Below, piece after piece: positions 1-6,823 of a stretch of 9,118 nucleotides of DNA. Position 1 is the first letter of the stretch. The number at the start of each line of letters is the position of its first letter. The translations under genes and the position numbers were made by a program. The stretch is from Leptospira sp. (GTDB lineage Bacteria > Spirochaetota > Leptospiria > Leptospirales > Leptospiraceae): contig JALOTI010000046.1 of the NCBI GenBank assembly GCA_025457985.1, positions 1 through 9,118 of the forward strand, read 5' to 3'. The notes under the pieces were generated by a model. The model worked only from the letters and a program-made list of their open reading frames with translations, did no database searches and had not been told where the DNA came from.

Positions 1-1230
1 AAAAAAGAGAAAAATGAACCTTATAAAGGAATCTTAACTTCTATCATTCTTTTAAATGTTATTAATTTAGGATTCTTTAAGTATTTTTATTTTGTAACGG
101 GCTCTATTTATTCAATAACAGGACTCACGTCCGTTAAGAGTTTTGCAGAGTCTTGGAGTATATTCCTACCACTTGCTATCAGTTTCTATACCTTCCAAAT
201 CATAGCCGTACAGGTTGATATTCATCGAAACACCATCAAATCTCGGATCGGTTTTTTTGATTATTTTCTATTCATTTTGTTTTTCCCTCAGTTGATTGCA
301 GGACCCATCATGAGGTCTGAGAATTTTTTACCACAACTGGACAATCCAGAAATCGATGAAGATCGGATGAAAAAAGGTCTATTCCTTATCATCGGTGGTC
401 TCTTTAAAAAAGTAGTGATCGCGGAAAACATTGCGCCTATCATCGCACCAGTCTTTATGGATCCAGGCAAATACGATAGCTTCTCGCTCTTCTTTTCAAC
501 ACTTGCTTTTGGAACCCAAATCTATTGTGATTTTTCTGGCTATACAGACATTGCTCGAGGAAGTGCCAATCTTCTGGGATATGAAATTCCTGAAAACTTC
601 AAAGGCCCATTCCTATCTGAATCCTTTCGAGAACTTTGGGGAAAATGGCATATAACACTTTCATCTTGGCTTCGTGATTATTTATACATTCCGTTAGGTG
701 GAAATTCTGGAACCGTGTTTCGTTCCAATCTAAACATGTTTATTACTATGTGTCTTGGTGGACTTTGGCATTGTGCAAACTGGGCTTTTGTTGCATGGGG
801 GGCTTATTTAGGTGCTTGCCTCTGGATCGAAAGGACAATCTACCTAGCCCGGGGAAAGAAAAAAATTCTACCTGATTCCTTACCCTTTGTTGGTTTCATT
901 CGGATCTTCTTTGTTTACATCATCTTTACCTTTTCCGGAGTATTCTTCCGTGCAGCGGCGCGGGGAGATGAAGCGATGTCGGTAGCCTATGAAATCTTTA
1001 AAGGAGTTTTGACATTCAGAAATGTGGGCGATACACTCACTCGTTCCGATGAACTTCCTATGTTTATTGCGATGGGAATTTTTTTCAATTGGCTTCAAAC
1101 ATCCGATTATGCCTATACAAAGTTAAAACCGTATCAAAATTACCTACTTCCTGTTTTTGCAATCGCCATGCTTTTGTTACTCGGTATTTTTGGTGATGGT
1201 GGCCAAGATTTTATCTACTTTCAATTTTAA
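1..1230 (+). CDS. MBOAT family membrane-bound O-acyltransferase (AlgI/DltB-like), 5' end cut by window
   Basis: The frame is open from base 1 to the TAA at 1228-1230, giving 409 residues. AlgI-like proteins usually have about 470-500, so roughly 60-90 N-terminal residues probably lie outside the window. Family members are multi-pass inner-membrane enzymes that pass acyl groups, often acetyl or D-alanyl, towards an extracytoplasmic polymer. Visible signatures, in order: several hydrophobic segments, FFPQLIAGPI near residue 95, DFSGYTDIARG near 176, WHITLSSWLRDYLYIPLGG with His217, and GGLWHCANWAFVAWG with His257. His257 matches the catalytic histidine region of the family. The residue after it is Cys258, where most relatives I know have Gly. 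The C-terminus FIYFQF is typical. The next gene, a predicted lipoprotein, starts inside the last 35 nt, so the two are probably translated together. The acyl substrate cannot be read from the sequence. Family assignment is secure; function beyond O-acyl transfer is not. Confidence 0.93.
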   Translation, partial: KKEKNEPYKGILTSIILLNVINLGFFKYFYFVTGSIYSITGLTSVKSFAESWSIFLPLAISFYTFQIIAVQVDIHRNTIKSRIGFFDYFLFILFFPQLIAGPIMRSENFLPQLDNPEIDEDRMKKGLFLIIGGLFKKVVIAENIAPIIAPVFMDPGKYDSFSLFFSTLAFGTQIYCDFSGYTDIARGSANLLGYEIPENFKGPFLSESFRELWGKWHITLSSWLRDYLYIPLGGNSGTVFRSNLNMFITMCLGGLWHCANWAFVAWGAYLGACLWIERTIYLARGKKKILPDSLPFVGFIRIFFVYIIFTFSGVFFRAAARGDEAMSVAYEIFKGVLTFRNVGDTLTRSDELPMFIAMGIFFNWLQTSDYAYTKLKPYQNYLLPVFAIAMLLLLGIFGDGGQDFIYFQF

Positions 1231-1867
1231 TTCGATTCCATTCCTCATTCTTTTTGGATGGGGAGTTTCGTGCGCACCAAACGTCAATTGGATCAGACAA
1301 ATCCCTCCTGAATCCGACGGGTTCTCCCATGTGCCAATGCCCATCGGGGTTTACCAAAGACCGAGCCCTCCCAAATCTCCAATGATGACGAAAGACTTCC
1401 AATTGATTTGGAAGGAAGAGATTCTAATCCAATCGGATCATAAATTTATCAAAACTTGGATGGAATGGAGAACTGATTCCAAAGAATCCATTTTACGGTT
1501 TAAAATTGGTCGCGGTGAGTATTCCAAATCTGGTCCTTGGGTTTTGCTAAACACCAAAGAAATTTCACAAGGTTCCTGCATACGTTCAGGACCGGTAAAT
1601 CTTCCAAAAGGAAAAAACTGGCTAATCGAATTTCCTTGCGAAAAGAACTTTGCATTTGAAAGTTTTTCTCACAAACTTTTATACCACCTTCGAGATAAAA
1701 GTCTGGTTCCCTTGCAATACGAGTCGGGGTATGTTGAATCCAATTTTGGTATTGTTTGGGAGTCTAACAAACCGTATGCAGAAGATACATTATTTGAAAA
1801 GGCAAGAACAAAGTTTACAAAAAAAGAATTCCAACCCCACGTGTATTACCACGTGAAGTTGGACTGA
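1196..1867 (+). CDS. predicted lipoprotein of unknown function, overlapping the MBOAT gene
   Basis: This gene encodes 223 residues from ATG 1196, in a different frame from the MBOAT gene, which it overlaps by 35 nt. I chose ATG 1196 because it gives a plausible lipoprotein signal: a Lys at position 4, a hydrophobic stretch IPFLILFGWGV, then Ser-Cys with Cys26 as the likely lipidated residue. The lipobox (GVSC) is looser than the enteric consensus but fits the relaxed spirochaetal pattern. TTG codons at 1157 and 1190 are upstream alternatives. No strong Shine-Dalgarno is visible, so translation is probably coupled to the MBOAT gene. The mature part has Pro-rich segments near residues 37-62, a body with many Trp and aromatic residues that looks beta-rich, and a possible disulfide pair (Cys128, Cys148). 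I recognise no family and see no GDSL/SGNH motif, so it is not an obvious esterase partner of the MBOAT. The position suggests an envelope protein working with the acyltransferase (inference). Confidence 0.8.
   Translation: MVAKILSTFNFNSIPFLILFGWGVSCAPNVNWIRQIPPESDGFSHVPMPIGVYQRPSPPKSPMMTKDFQLIWKEEILIQSDHKFIKTWMEWRTDSKESILRFKIGRGEYSKSGPWVLLNTKEISQGSCIRSGPVNLPKGKNWLIEFPCEKNFAFESFSHKLLYHLRDKSLVPLQYESGYVESNFGIVWESNKPYAEDTLFEKARTKFTKKEFQPHVYYHVKLD
1819..1862 (-). terminator. intrinsic terminator of the small exported protein gene, lying inside the convergent lipoprotein gene
   Basis: An inverted repeat spans 1831-1862: CCAAC, a 2-nt mismatch, CACGTG, a 6-nt loop (TATTAC), CACGTG, a 2-nt mismatch, GTTGG. 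Read on the minus strand, the hairpin is followed after 5 nt (AATTC) by seven T residues (1819-1825), the layout of a Rho-independent terminator. It lies about 55 nt past the stop of the minus-strand gene that ends at 1917. On the plus strand there is no T run after the hairpin. The whole element lies within the last codons of the convergent plus-strand lipoprotein gene. Confidence 0.6.
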
Positions 1868-1916
1868 TTCGAAGGAAGAATCAAAAGGGTAACCATCTCT
1901 AGAAAAAACTAAAACA

Positions 1917-2357
1917 TCATTTGAGCGCAAGTACACCACATGCTTTTCTATATTCTGCATGTTCCTTACTAGCCTTTTCCATATACTTTGTGACACCGTG
2001 GACTAAAAATGACTCACTCGCTTTTTTTGCCTGCTCGGAAGCCATACAGTAGTTCCCTGCTTTCGAGTTTGCAACACTAGCCAAATACAAAATGGACGCA
2101 TAACTCTTGTGACCCGAAAGTCCAACAGCTTCTCTAATCTGTAAGGCTCTATTGTAATGGGAAGAAGCAAGTTCATATTCAAACGATGCATCTTCATCGT
2201 TTGCCATTTTTATCAACTCATTCGAAATTGCTGTGAGAGTTTCCTTGTCGTAATTAGAAAGAAGGCTAGAGACATCCTCATCCATAGGAGCAGATTCTGC
2301 CTGTAAAACTGTGAAGGTCAGTAGTAGGGGAAGTAAGGTAATGCTGAATCTTTTCAT
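1917..2357 (-). CDS. small exported TPR-like helical protein, unknown function
   Basis: This gene encodes 146 residues from ATG 2357, preceded by a good ribosome site (GGGAG at 2368-2364, 6 nt before the ATG). The N-terminus MKRFSITLLPLLLTFTVLQA is a clear Sec signal peptide with a probable signal peptidase I site after Ala20 (LQA-ES). There is no lipobox Cys, so the product is predicted periplasmic or secreted. Residues of about 55-80 and 87-115 form two Ala/Tyr-rich helical pairs (ASSHYNRALQIREAVG; YLASVANSKAGNYCMASEQA) that resemble tetratricopeptide repeats, which usually bind other proteins. Cys104 and Cys140 could form a disulfide. The gene has its own signals: a sigma-54-type promoter placing the start near 2380, and a terminator within the convergent gene. 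It is separated from the PBP gene upstream by 208 nt and a weak terminator, so it is probably a single-gene unit. I do not recognise a named family. Confidence 0.85.
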   Translation of the reverse strand: MKRFSITLLPLLLTFTVLQAESAPMDEDVSSLLSNYDKETLTAISNELIKMANDEDASFEYELASSHYNRALQIREAVGLSGHKSYASILYLASVANSKAGNYCMASEQAKKASESFLVHGVTKYMEKASKEHAEYRKACGVLALK

Positions 2358-2390
2358 ATATATCTCCCAGATCGTCTCTGTAAGATATTA

Positions 2391-2407
2391 TGCAAATTCT
2401 GTGCCAG
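2391..2407 (-). promoter_or_regulatory. predicted sigma-54 (RpoN) -24/-12 promoter for the small exported protein gene
   Basis: On the minus strand the sequence is CTGGCACAGAATTTGCA. It matches the sigma-54 consensus TGGCAC-N5-TTGCA at every fixed position of the two boxes; GG (2405-2404) and GC (2393-2392) are separated by exactly 10 nt. With GC at -13/-12, transcription would start near 2380, giving a leader of about 23 nt that holds the ribosome site at 2368-2364 and ends at ATG 2357. A second copy of the -24 half (CTGGCAC, 2417-2423 on the minus strand) lies 16 bp upstream without a matching -12 half. I saw no better sigma-70 promoter close to this gene. Confidence 0.65.
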
Positions 2408-2488
2408 AATCCTTCAGTGCCAGGTTGGCCATTTTATTAGGATTTCAACCTAGTTTCCTACCAAAAACACTCGTTTGGGAAGGACTAA

Positions 2489-2524
2489 GAGCATAGGCAT
2501 TCCTCCCGGCTGGAAAATATGCTC
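2489..2524. promoter_or_regulatory. 7-bp dyad, possible enhancer-binding (UAS) or operator site
   Basis: GAGCATA (2489-2495) and TATGCTC (2518-2524) are perfect inverted arms separated by 22 nt, with centres 29 bp apart (close to three helical turns). A nested TTCC/GGAA pair lies between them. The dyad is about 110-145 bp upstream of the predicted sigma-54 start at 2380, the usual distance for an activator of the NtrC type. As RNA it would be a weak hairpin because of a 4/2 internal loop, so a DNA-binding site is the better reading. No known activator consensus is recognised. Confidence 0.35.
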
Positions 2525-2542
2525 AAAGTATAGGCAGATTGT

Positions 2543-2570
2543 AAAAAATTTGATAGAGTGAACGTCTATC
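2543..2570 (-). terminator. weak intrinsic terminator after the PBP1A gene
   Basis: On the minus strand GATAGA (2570-2565) pairs perfectly with TCTATC (2557-2552) across a 7-nt loop. AAA and then six T residues (2548-2543) follow. The stem is AT-rich and includes the TAG stop of the PBP gene at 2568-2566, so termination is probably partial. Its place fits separation of the PBP transcript from the small gene further downstream. Confidence 0.5.
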
Positions 2571-4983
2571 GGAGTTCGTCGTCGCTGATTTCCAATTCTT
2601 TTTGGAGAAAGTCTTCCAAATCCATGGAACGATAGTGGTCCCTTTCCCCATCACATTGCCTTCCTCCGGGAACAGAAAGAGTCCGTCCAGCTATTGTAAT
2701 CGGTTTTAAAAATAGATTCCCCGTCACAGGACAATTGGGTCCTGGTGTAAGTCCATTAAAGGCACAGGTGGCGCCTTTTACAACATCAGCAGGAATTTCT
2801 TCCGATTTTCCGTTCGGATAGAAACTCGGATACGGACCTTCGTTGTACCAACGCGAATACATTTTTCCCCAAATAGGTGCGGCAACACCCGCAGCAGTCG
2901 TACCCTTACCGAGAGATAACGAAGACTTATCAAACCCCATCCAAACCACTGACGTATACTTGGGGTCAAATCCTGCATACCATACATTTGTATAAGAAGA
3001 AGTAGAACCTGTTTTTCCTCCAGACTCTCCTTTGTAATTTCCTTTATCTGCAGCTCGAAGTGCTTGCGTAGGAGTTCCTCCCATTGCAACGCCGATTAAC
3101 ATTTGTTTAATGATATATGCTGTTGCTTCAGGAATGATTTGTATAGTACCGTTTTTTGCTTCTTCTGCAAGTGTCTCTTGGACTTCTTTTTCTTTATTAT
3201 AGACAACTGTTCCACTTTGATTCAGAACATAGCGTACACTAAACGGGATTACGTCTTTCCCTTTGTTCGCCATAATGGAATAACCTAGAGCCATCTCATA
3301 CGGTGTAAGTTCAGCCACACCGAGTGCCAAAGCAGGTCCCGTGGGGAAACGGGATTTGTTTGTTTTGGTTACCTTAGATGCAAAATCGATCACAGAATCA
3401 GTACCCGTTCTCATCAAAACTTGTACGGAGACAATATTGAGTGAAAGAGAAAGTGCTCGAGAAAGAGGAACCATTCCACGGAAGTCTCCAGAAATATCTT
3501 GCGGAGAGTATCCTTCGCCTTCTTCGGTTATGGTTGTAAGAGGTGCATCCATGATACCTGTGCCTGAACCTACTGCTCGGTTTTGGATAGCAGCAGCATA
3601 AACATAGGGTTTAAATGAAGAACCAGTTTGACGTCTTGCCTGCATAGCTCGGTTGAACTGATTTTTAGGGGAAAATCGAGAACCTCCCACCATGGTTTGG
3701 ATATATCCTGTCTGGTGGTCTATGGTTATAATTGCACCTTCGACGTGTAAGTTGGAAGAAAAAACAAGTGAAGATCTTCTGAATTCTTTTATGGCGGCAC
3801 TTTCATTCTCAGATGGTACAAAATCCGTCAAAAGTTCCAAAGCGGGAGCCATTTCCTTTTCTAAATGCAATCGAAACAACTGGCGGTCATCTAAATTGGT
3901 CACATAAGGAGTTCCAATTGGAAAAATCGATCCGATTAAATTGTATAGCGAAACTAAACCTTTATCTGCTCTTCCCACATAACGGAAGTTTGCACCGAAC
4001 GCATATTTATCTTGTTCGATTAGTCCTTTTCTGAGTTCTTCTTCCGCTATTTCTTGTTTTCGAATATCTAGTGTAGTGTAAACCTTTAGTCCACCTGTAT
4101 ACAAAGCCTCTTCGCCAATCTCTTTTTCCAAAATTTGACGCACCCATTCTGTAAAATAAGGGGCACGATTGAGTTTTGCTCCCCAAGTCGAACGAGATGG
4201 GGACTGAGTGATCACTATTGGCCAATACTTTTCCCAAAATTGGTTATGGATAGTTTCCACATTTTCCTTAGGAATAAAGCCATTTTTTGCCATAAGCCCA
4301 AGAACAACCTTATGGGCATTTTTGGATTCCATTGGGTTTTTGAATGGTGAGTAAAACACGGGTGCCTTGGGAAGCCTTGCGAGCAGAGCCGCCTCTGCTA
4401 TTGTTAGGTCCCTTACATCCTTTTGAAAGTAAACATTGGCAGCCGAAGAAAGTCCTGTTGTACCATGCCCAAGATAGATTAAATTAAAATAAATCTCGAG
4501 TATCTCTTCTTTGGTGTATTCTTGTTCAATCTGGAGTGTGAGGAGAGCCTCTAAAAATTTTCGACCAAAGGTTTTTTTTCTTTGCTGTAGAATGGTTTTT
4601 GCTAACTGCTGGGTGAGGGTAGATCCTCCTTGAACTATTCGACCAGCTAACACGTTTTTTATGGCAGCCCTTACTATCGCTAAAAAATCTATCCCAAAGT
4701 GATTAAAAAAATTATCATCCTCAACGGATAAAAATGCATGGATCACGTGTGGCGGGATATCACTATATTTTAGAAGTTCTTGTTTATGCCGATACAACTC
4801 AGCAAAAAGTACGCCATTATAGTCATAGAGTTTTGTGGGAGTTGTTGGTTGGTAGGAAGAGAGTTTTTGGAGTTCTTTTCCTTTATTTACTTCAGAAAGG
4901 ATATAACCAAAAAACAATCCGCCCAAAAGAGCAAAAACAAAGAATATAGTAACTGTTGTTCTTAAAATTTTTTCTGTATTCAT
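2566..4983 (-). CDS. class A penicillin-binding protein, bifunctional peptidoglycan glycosyltransferase/transpeptidase (PBP1A)
   Basis: The protein has 805 residues, normal for PBP1A. It polymerises lipid II into glycan strands and cross-links the stem peptides on the outer face of the inner membrane. A single N-terminal anchor spans about residues 8-30. The GT51 glycosyltransferase domain follows, with [12 protein letters not shown] at 88-99 (Glu88 is the catalytic acid), [15 protein letters not shown] at 118-132 and [17 protein letters not shown] sequence near 163-174. The transpeptidase domain carries SSFK (455-458, Ser455 nucleophile), SLN (514-516) and KTGS (657-660), so both active sites look intact. 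The C-terminal tail has Cys740, Cys751 and Cys777 and ends in an acidic stretch after about residue 787. ATG 4983 lies 3 nt after the stop of the metallo-hydrolase gene and has no good ribosome site of its own, which points to translational coupling. Known targets of beta-lactams belong to this family. I give no symbol because mrcA/ponA/pbpA naming varies. Confidence 0.96.
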   Translation of the reverse strand: MNTEKILRTTVTIFFVFALLGGLFFGYILSEVNKGKELQKLSSYQPTTPTKLYDYNGVLFAELYRHKQELLKYSDIPPHVIHAFLSVEDDNFFNHFGIDFLAIVRAAIKNVLAGRIVQGGSTLTQQLAKTILQQRKKTFGRKFLEALLTLQIEQEYTKEEILEIYFNLIYLGHGTTGLSSAANVYFQKDVRDLTIAEAALLARLPKAPVFYSPFKNPMESKNAHKVVLGLMAKNGFIPKENVETIHNQFWEKYWPIVITQSPSRSTWGAKLNRAPYFTEWVRQILEKEIGEEALYTGGLKVYTTLDIRKQEIAEEELRKGLIEQDKYAFGANFRYVGRADKGLVSLYNLIGSIFPIGTPYVTNLDDRQLFRLHLEKEMAPALELLTDFVPSENESAAIKEFRRSSLVFSSNLHVEGAIITIDHQTGYIQTMVGGSRFSPKNQFNRAMQARRQTGSSFKPYVYAAAIQNRAVGSGTGIMDAPLTTITEEGEGYSPQDISGDFRGMVPLSRALSLSLNIVSVQVLMRTGTDSVIDFASKVTKTNKSRFPTGPALALGVAELTPYEMALGYSIMANKGKDVIPFSVRYVLNQSGTVVYNKEKEVQETLAEEAKNGTIQIIPEATAYIIKQMLIGVAMGGTPTQALRAADKGNYKGESGGKTGSTSSYTNVWYAGFDPKYTSVVWMGFDKSSLSLGKGTTAAGVAAPIWGKMYSRWYNEGPYPSFYPNGKSEEIPADVVKGATCAFNGLTPGPNCPVTGNLFLKPITIAGRTLSVPGGRQCDGERDHYRSMDLEDFLQKELEISDDELR

Positions 4984-4986
4984 AGA

Positions 4987-5940
4987 CTACAAATGGAATC
5001 TCATTCCCTCACGTGCTAAATGTATCTTTAATTTTTTTTCGCCGAGAAGTGATTTGTGTTTTTCGGCAAGTTCATATATTTCGTAAATTTTTTCATCGGA
5101 ATAACTGGGTTCATGATGTGTAAGTACTAAATTTTTTATGCCCCATGTGGAGGCACAATTTACAGACATTGTGTATGAGGTATGCCCCCAATCAAATTTA
5201 GAAAAGGATTCATCCAAAGTATATTGGCTATCCATAACTAGTAAGTCAGCACCGGAAAAAAATGGAGTCGCGTCATGTATAAATTCCATATCTGCGCCTG
5301 TAAATTCTGCGTCGGTTGCAAAAATGAAAACCTTTCCATTTCGATTGGTAAACTTATAGGCGTAGGAACCACCCGGATGTTTTAGAGGAAAACTCTCGAC
5401 CCGCAGACCGGATGGGAATTGTAAAACCTCACCTGGCAGAAAGAGTTTGAATTCTTTTTTTGAACTTGTTCCCGACAACGGAACAGGGAAAAACTCATGC
5501 GATTGTTGTCTCTCTAACCTGCTTTGAAGATCCGAATATGGTGAAAAAAATTTAAGAGTGTAGTCTTTGAAATAAATGGGTTTAAAAAAAGGCAATCCTT
5601 GGATATGGTCCCAATGCGTATGAGTGATGAAAAAAACTACCGACCTTTCTTTCGGATTTTGGAAGTAAGGTCCGATCAATTCGTCACCCAAAGGACGAAG
5701 GCCCGTTCCCATATCTAAAATGTAGGTTTGGCCATCATCGTCTGTGACAGATAGGCAGGTTGTATCCGAACCGGACACAAATTTTAGAGGATGGGGAAGT
5801 TCTTTCCAGAATTCTTCGCCGGATTTTCCCTCTCCTTCCTTTCTGTAGAGCTCGAGGATATCCGTAATTTTTTTGCGGTAGTCTTGGTTGCGGAGGGGAC
5901 TTGCAATCGACCCACGCACCCCATAGAGTTGAACAATCAC
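4987..5940 (-). CDS. MBL-fold metallo-hydrolase
   Basis: From GTG 5940 the protein has 317 residues. The opening MIVQLYGVRGSIASP is the usual start of a metallo-beta-lactamase-fold subgroup that begins W/Y-GVRGS. Metal-binding motifs: HTHWDH at 107-112, His188 in LKHPGG, Asp210 in FATDAEF, and His253 plus His275/276 in LTHHEP near the end. These support a di-metal (usually zinc) hydrolase; the family includes phosphodiesterases and RNase Z-like nucleases, and the substrate here is unknown. No signal peptide is seen, so it is cytoplasmic. I chose GTG 5940 because AGGA lies 8 nt upstream and the family N-terminus fits. TTG 5979 (330 residues) is a possible alternative. Longer readings, up to 6111, would run into the divergent rhomboid gene. 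The PBP1A gene follows after 3 nt, so the two form an operon. Confidence 0.88.
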   Translation of the reverse strand: MIVQLYGVRGSIASPLRNQDYRKKITDILELYRKEGEGKSGEEFWKELPHPLKFVSGSDTTCLSVTDDDGQTYILDMGTGLRPLGDELIGPYFQNPKERSVVFFITHTHWDHIQGLPFFKPIYFKDYTLKFFSPYSDLQSRLERQQSHEFFPVPLSGTSSKKEFKLFLPGEVLQFPSGLRVESFPLKHPGGSYAYKFTNRNGKVFIFATDAEFTGADMEFIHDATPFFSGADLLVMDSQYTLDESFSKFDWGHTSYTMSVNCASTWGIKNLVLTHHEPSYSDEKIYEIYELAEKHKSLLGEKKLKIHLAREGMRFHL

Positions 5941-5998
5941 TTCCTCGATCCTAGGAAATCGACTTTCCTTGTCACTCAAGATTTGATACCTTGAATTT

Positions 5999-6823
5999 AT
6001 GGCATCTAGACAACCAGGATACGAACTTCGATTTGGACCCTCTTTGGTTCCCGTGGTAAAAAACCTTATGATTGCGAATGCGATCGTCTTTGTTTTGCAA
6101 TTGTTAACCAAAAATGTTCTGAAATCCGTGCCACTCGAACTCTATTTTGGCCTGACTTCGGATTTAGTACTTTCTGGTTGGGTTTGGCAACTCATCAGTT
6201 ATGGCTTTTTACACGGTAGTTTTATGCATATTTTATTTAATATGCTCGCCTTATGGATGTTTGGTTCCGAGCTTGCTGAAATCTGGGGTGAAAGGTCTTT
6301 CTTAAAATTTTATCTTTTGACTATGCTTTCGGGAGGTCTTGTTACTCTCCTTGCACATGTACTAGGAGTGCCTCAAGGAACGGTTGTCGGAGCAAGTGGT
6401 GCGATCTATGGACTGCTTGTGGCATTTGCATTTACCTGGCCCAACAGAGAACTCCTCTTTATGCTGATCTTCCCAATTAAAGCAAAATACTTTATCATGA
6501 TCATTATGCTAATGGTGCTTTTTGTACAAGGAGAAGGTGTTGCTGTATTTGCTCATTTGGGTGGTGCAGTCGGTGGTTTTTTACTAATCAAAGTTTTTAG
6601 TTTTTGGAGAACGAAGTCTCAAGCAGGACCAGGTTGGTCCTTCCAAAGATACCTACAGAAACGTAGATTCCAAAGGTACCAAGAGGAAATGAACCAAAGG
6701 GAAAACGCAAAAAAACGAGTCGATGAACTTTTGGAAAAGATTTCCTCCAATGGGATGGATTCTCTATCTCGTAGCGAAAAGAAGTTTTTAAACGAAGCAT
6801 CTAAAAAGTATTTTAACGAGTGA
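5999..6823 (+). CDS. rhomboid family intramembrane serine protease with helical C-terminal tail
   Basis: The protein has 274 residues with about six membrane helices between residues 20 and 200. Rhomboids cut transmembrane segments of other proteins within the bilayer. The catalytic set is complete: Ser133 in GASG (131-134), His186 in FAHLGGA, and HILFN at 77-81, matching the His150/Asn154 pair of E. coli GlpG that supports the oxyanion hole. Residues 205-274 form a basic, charged cytoplasmic tail ending VDELLEKISSNGMDSLSRSE and more. This is the small conserved module often seen at the C-terminus of bacterial rhomboids (DUF6576-like, from memory). ATG 5999 is the only likely full-length start: an in-frame TGA lies at 5984, and the next ATG (6068) would remove the conserved FGPSL segment. 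No Shine-Dalgarno is visible. The stop overlaps the next gene by 4 nt, so this is the first gene of a rhomboid-ligase-glyA operon. Confidence 0.92.
   Translation: MASRQPGYELRFGPSLVPVVKNLMIANAIVFVLQLLTKNVLKSVPLELYFGLTSDLVLSGWVWQLISYGFLHGSFMHILFNMLALWMFGSELAEIWGERSFLKFYLLTMLSGGLVTLLAHVLGVPQGTVVGASGAIYGLLVAFAFTWPNRELLFMLIFPIKAKYFIMIIMLMVLFVQGEGVAVFAHLGGAVGGFLLIKVFSFWRTKSQAGPGWSFQRYLQKRRFQRYQEEMNQRENAKKRVDELLEKISSNGMDSLSRSEKKFLNEASKKYFNE

Noticed and set aside
1865..1883. TGATTC-N7-GAATCA hairpin just after the lipoprotein stop
   Set aside because: The stem is only 6 bp, mostly AT, and has no T run on either strand. It is too weak to call a terminator for the plus-strand pair.
2311..2496. A 61-codon plus-strand frame across the small gene's start and its spacer
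   Set aside because: There is no ribosome site, it runs antisense to the signal peptide region, and the spacer is better explained by minus-strand promoter elements.
2778..3089. A 103-codon open frame on the minus strand within the PBP1A gene
   Set aside because: It is an alternate frame of a gene with intact catalytic motifs and shows no independent start signals.
4843..4852. GTTGGTTGGT inside the PBP1A gene, like one arm of the glyA hairpin
   Set aside because: No inverted partner lies nearby, and it is explained by Pro/Thr codons of the PBP linker, so it is likely chance.
4987..5940. Reading the metallo-hydrolase as a beta-lactamase because it neighbours a PBP
   Set aside because: It has no signal peptide, and its N-terminal GVRGS motif and C-terminal THHEP motif fit a cytoplasmic hydrolase subgroup rather than a class B beta-lactamase.
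5941..6111. Extension of the metallo-hydrolase up to 374 residues
   Set aside because: The extra N-terminus would be antisense to the first 113 nt of the rhomboid gene and does not resemble the family, whose members begin at the GVRGS strand.
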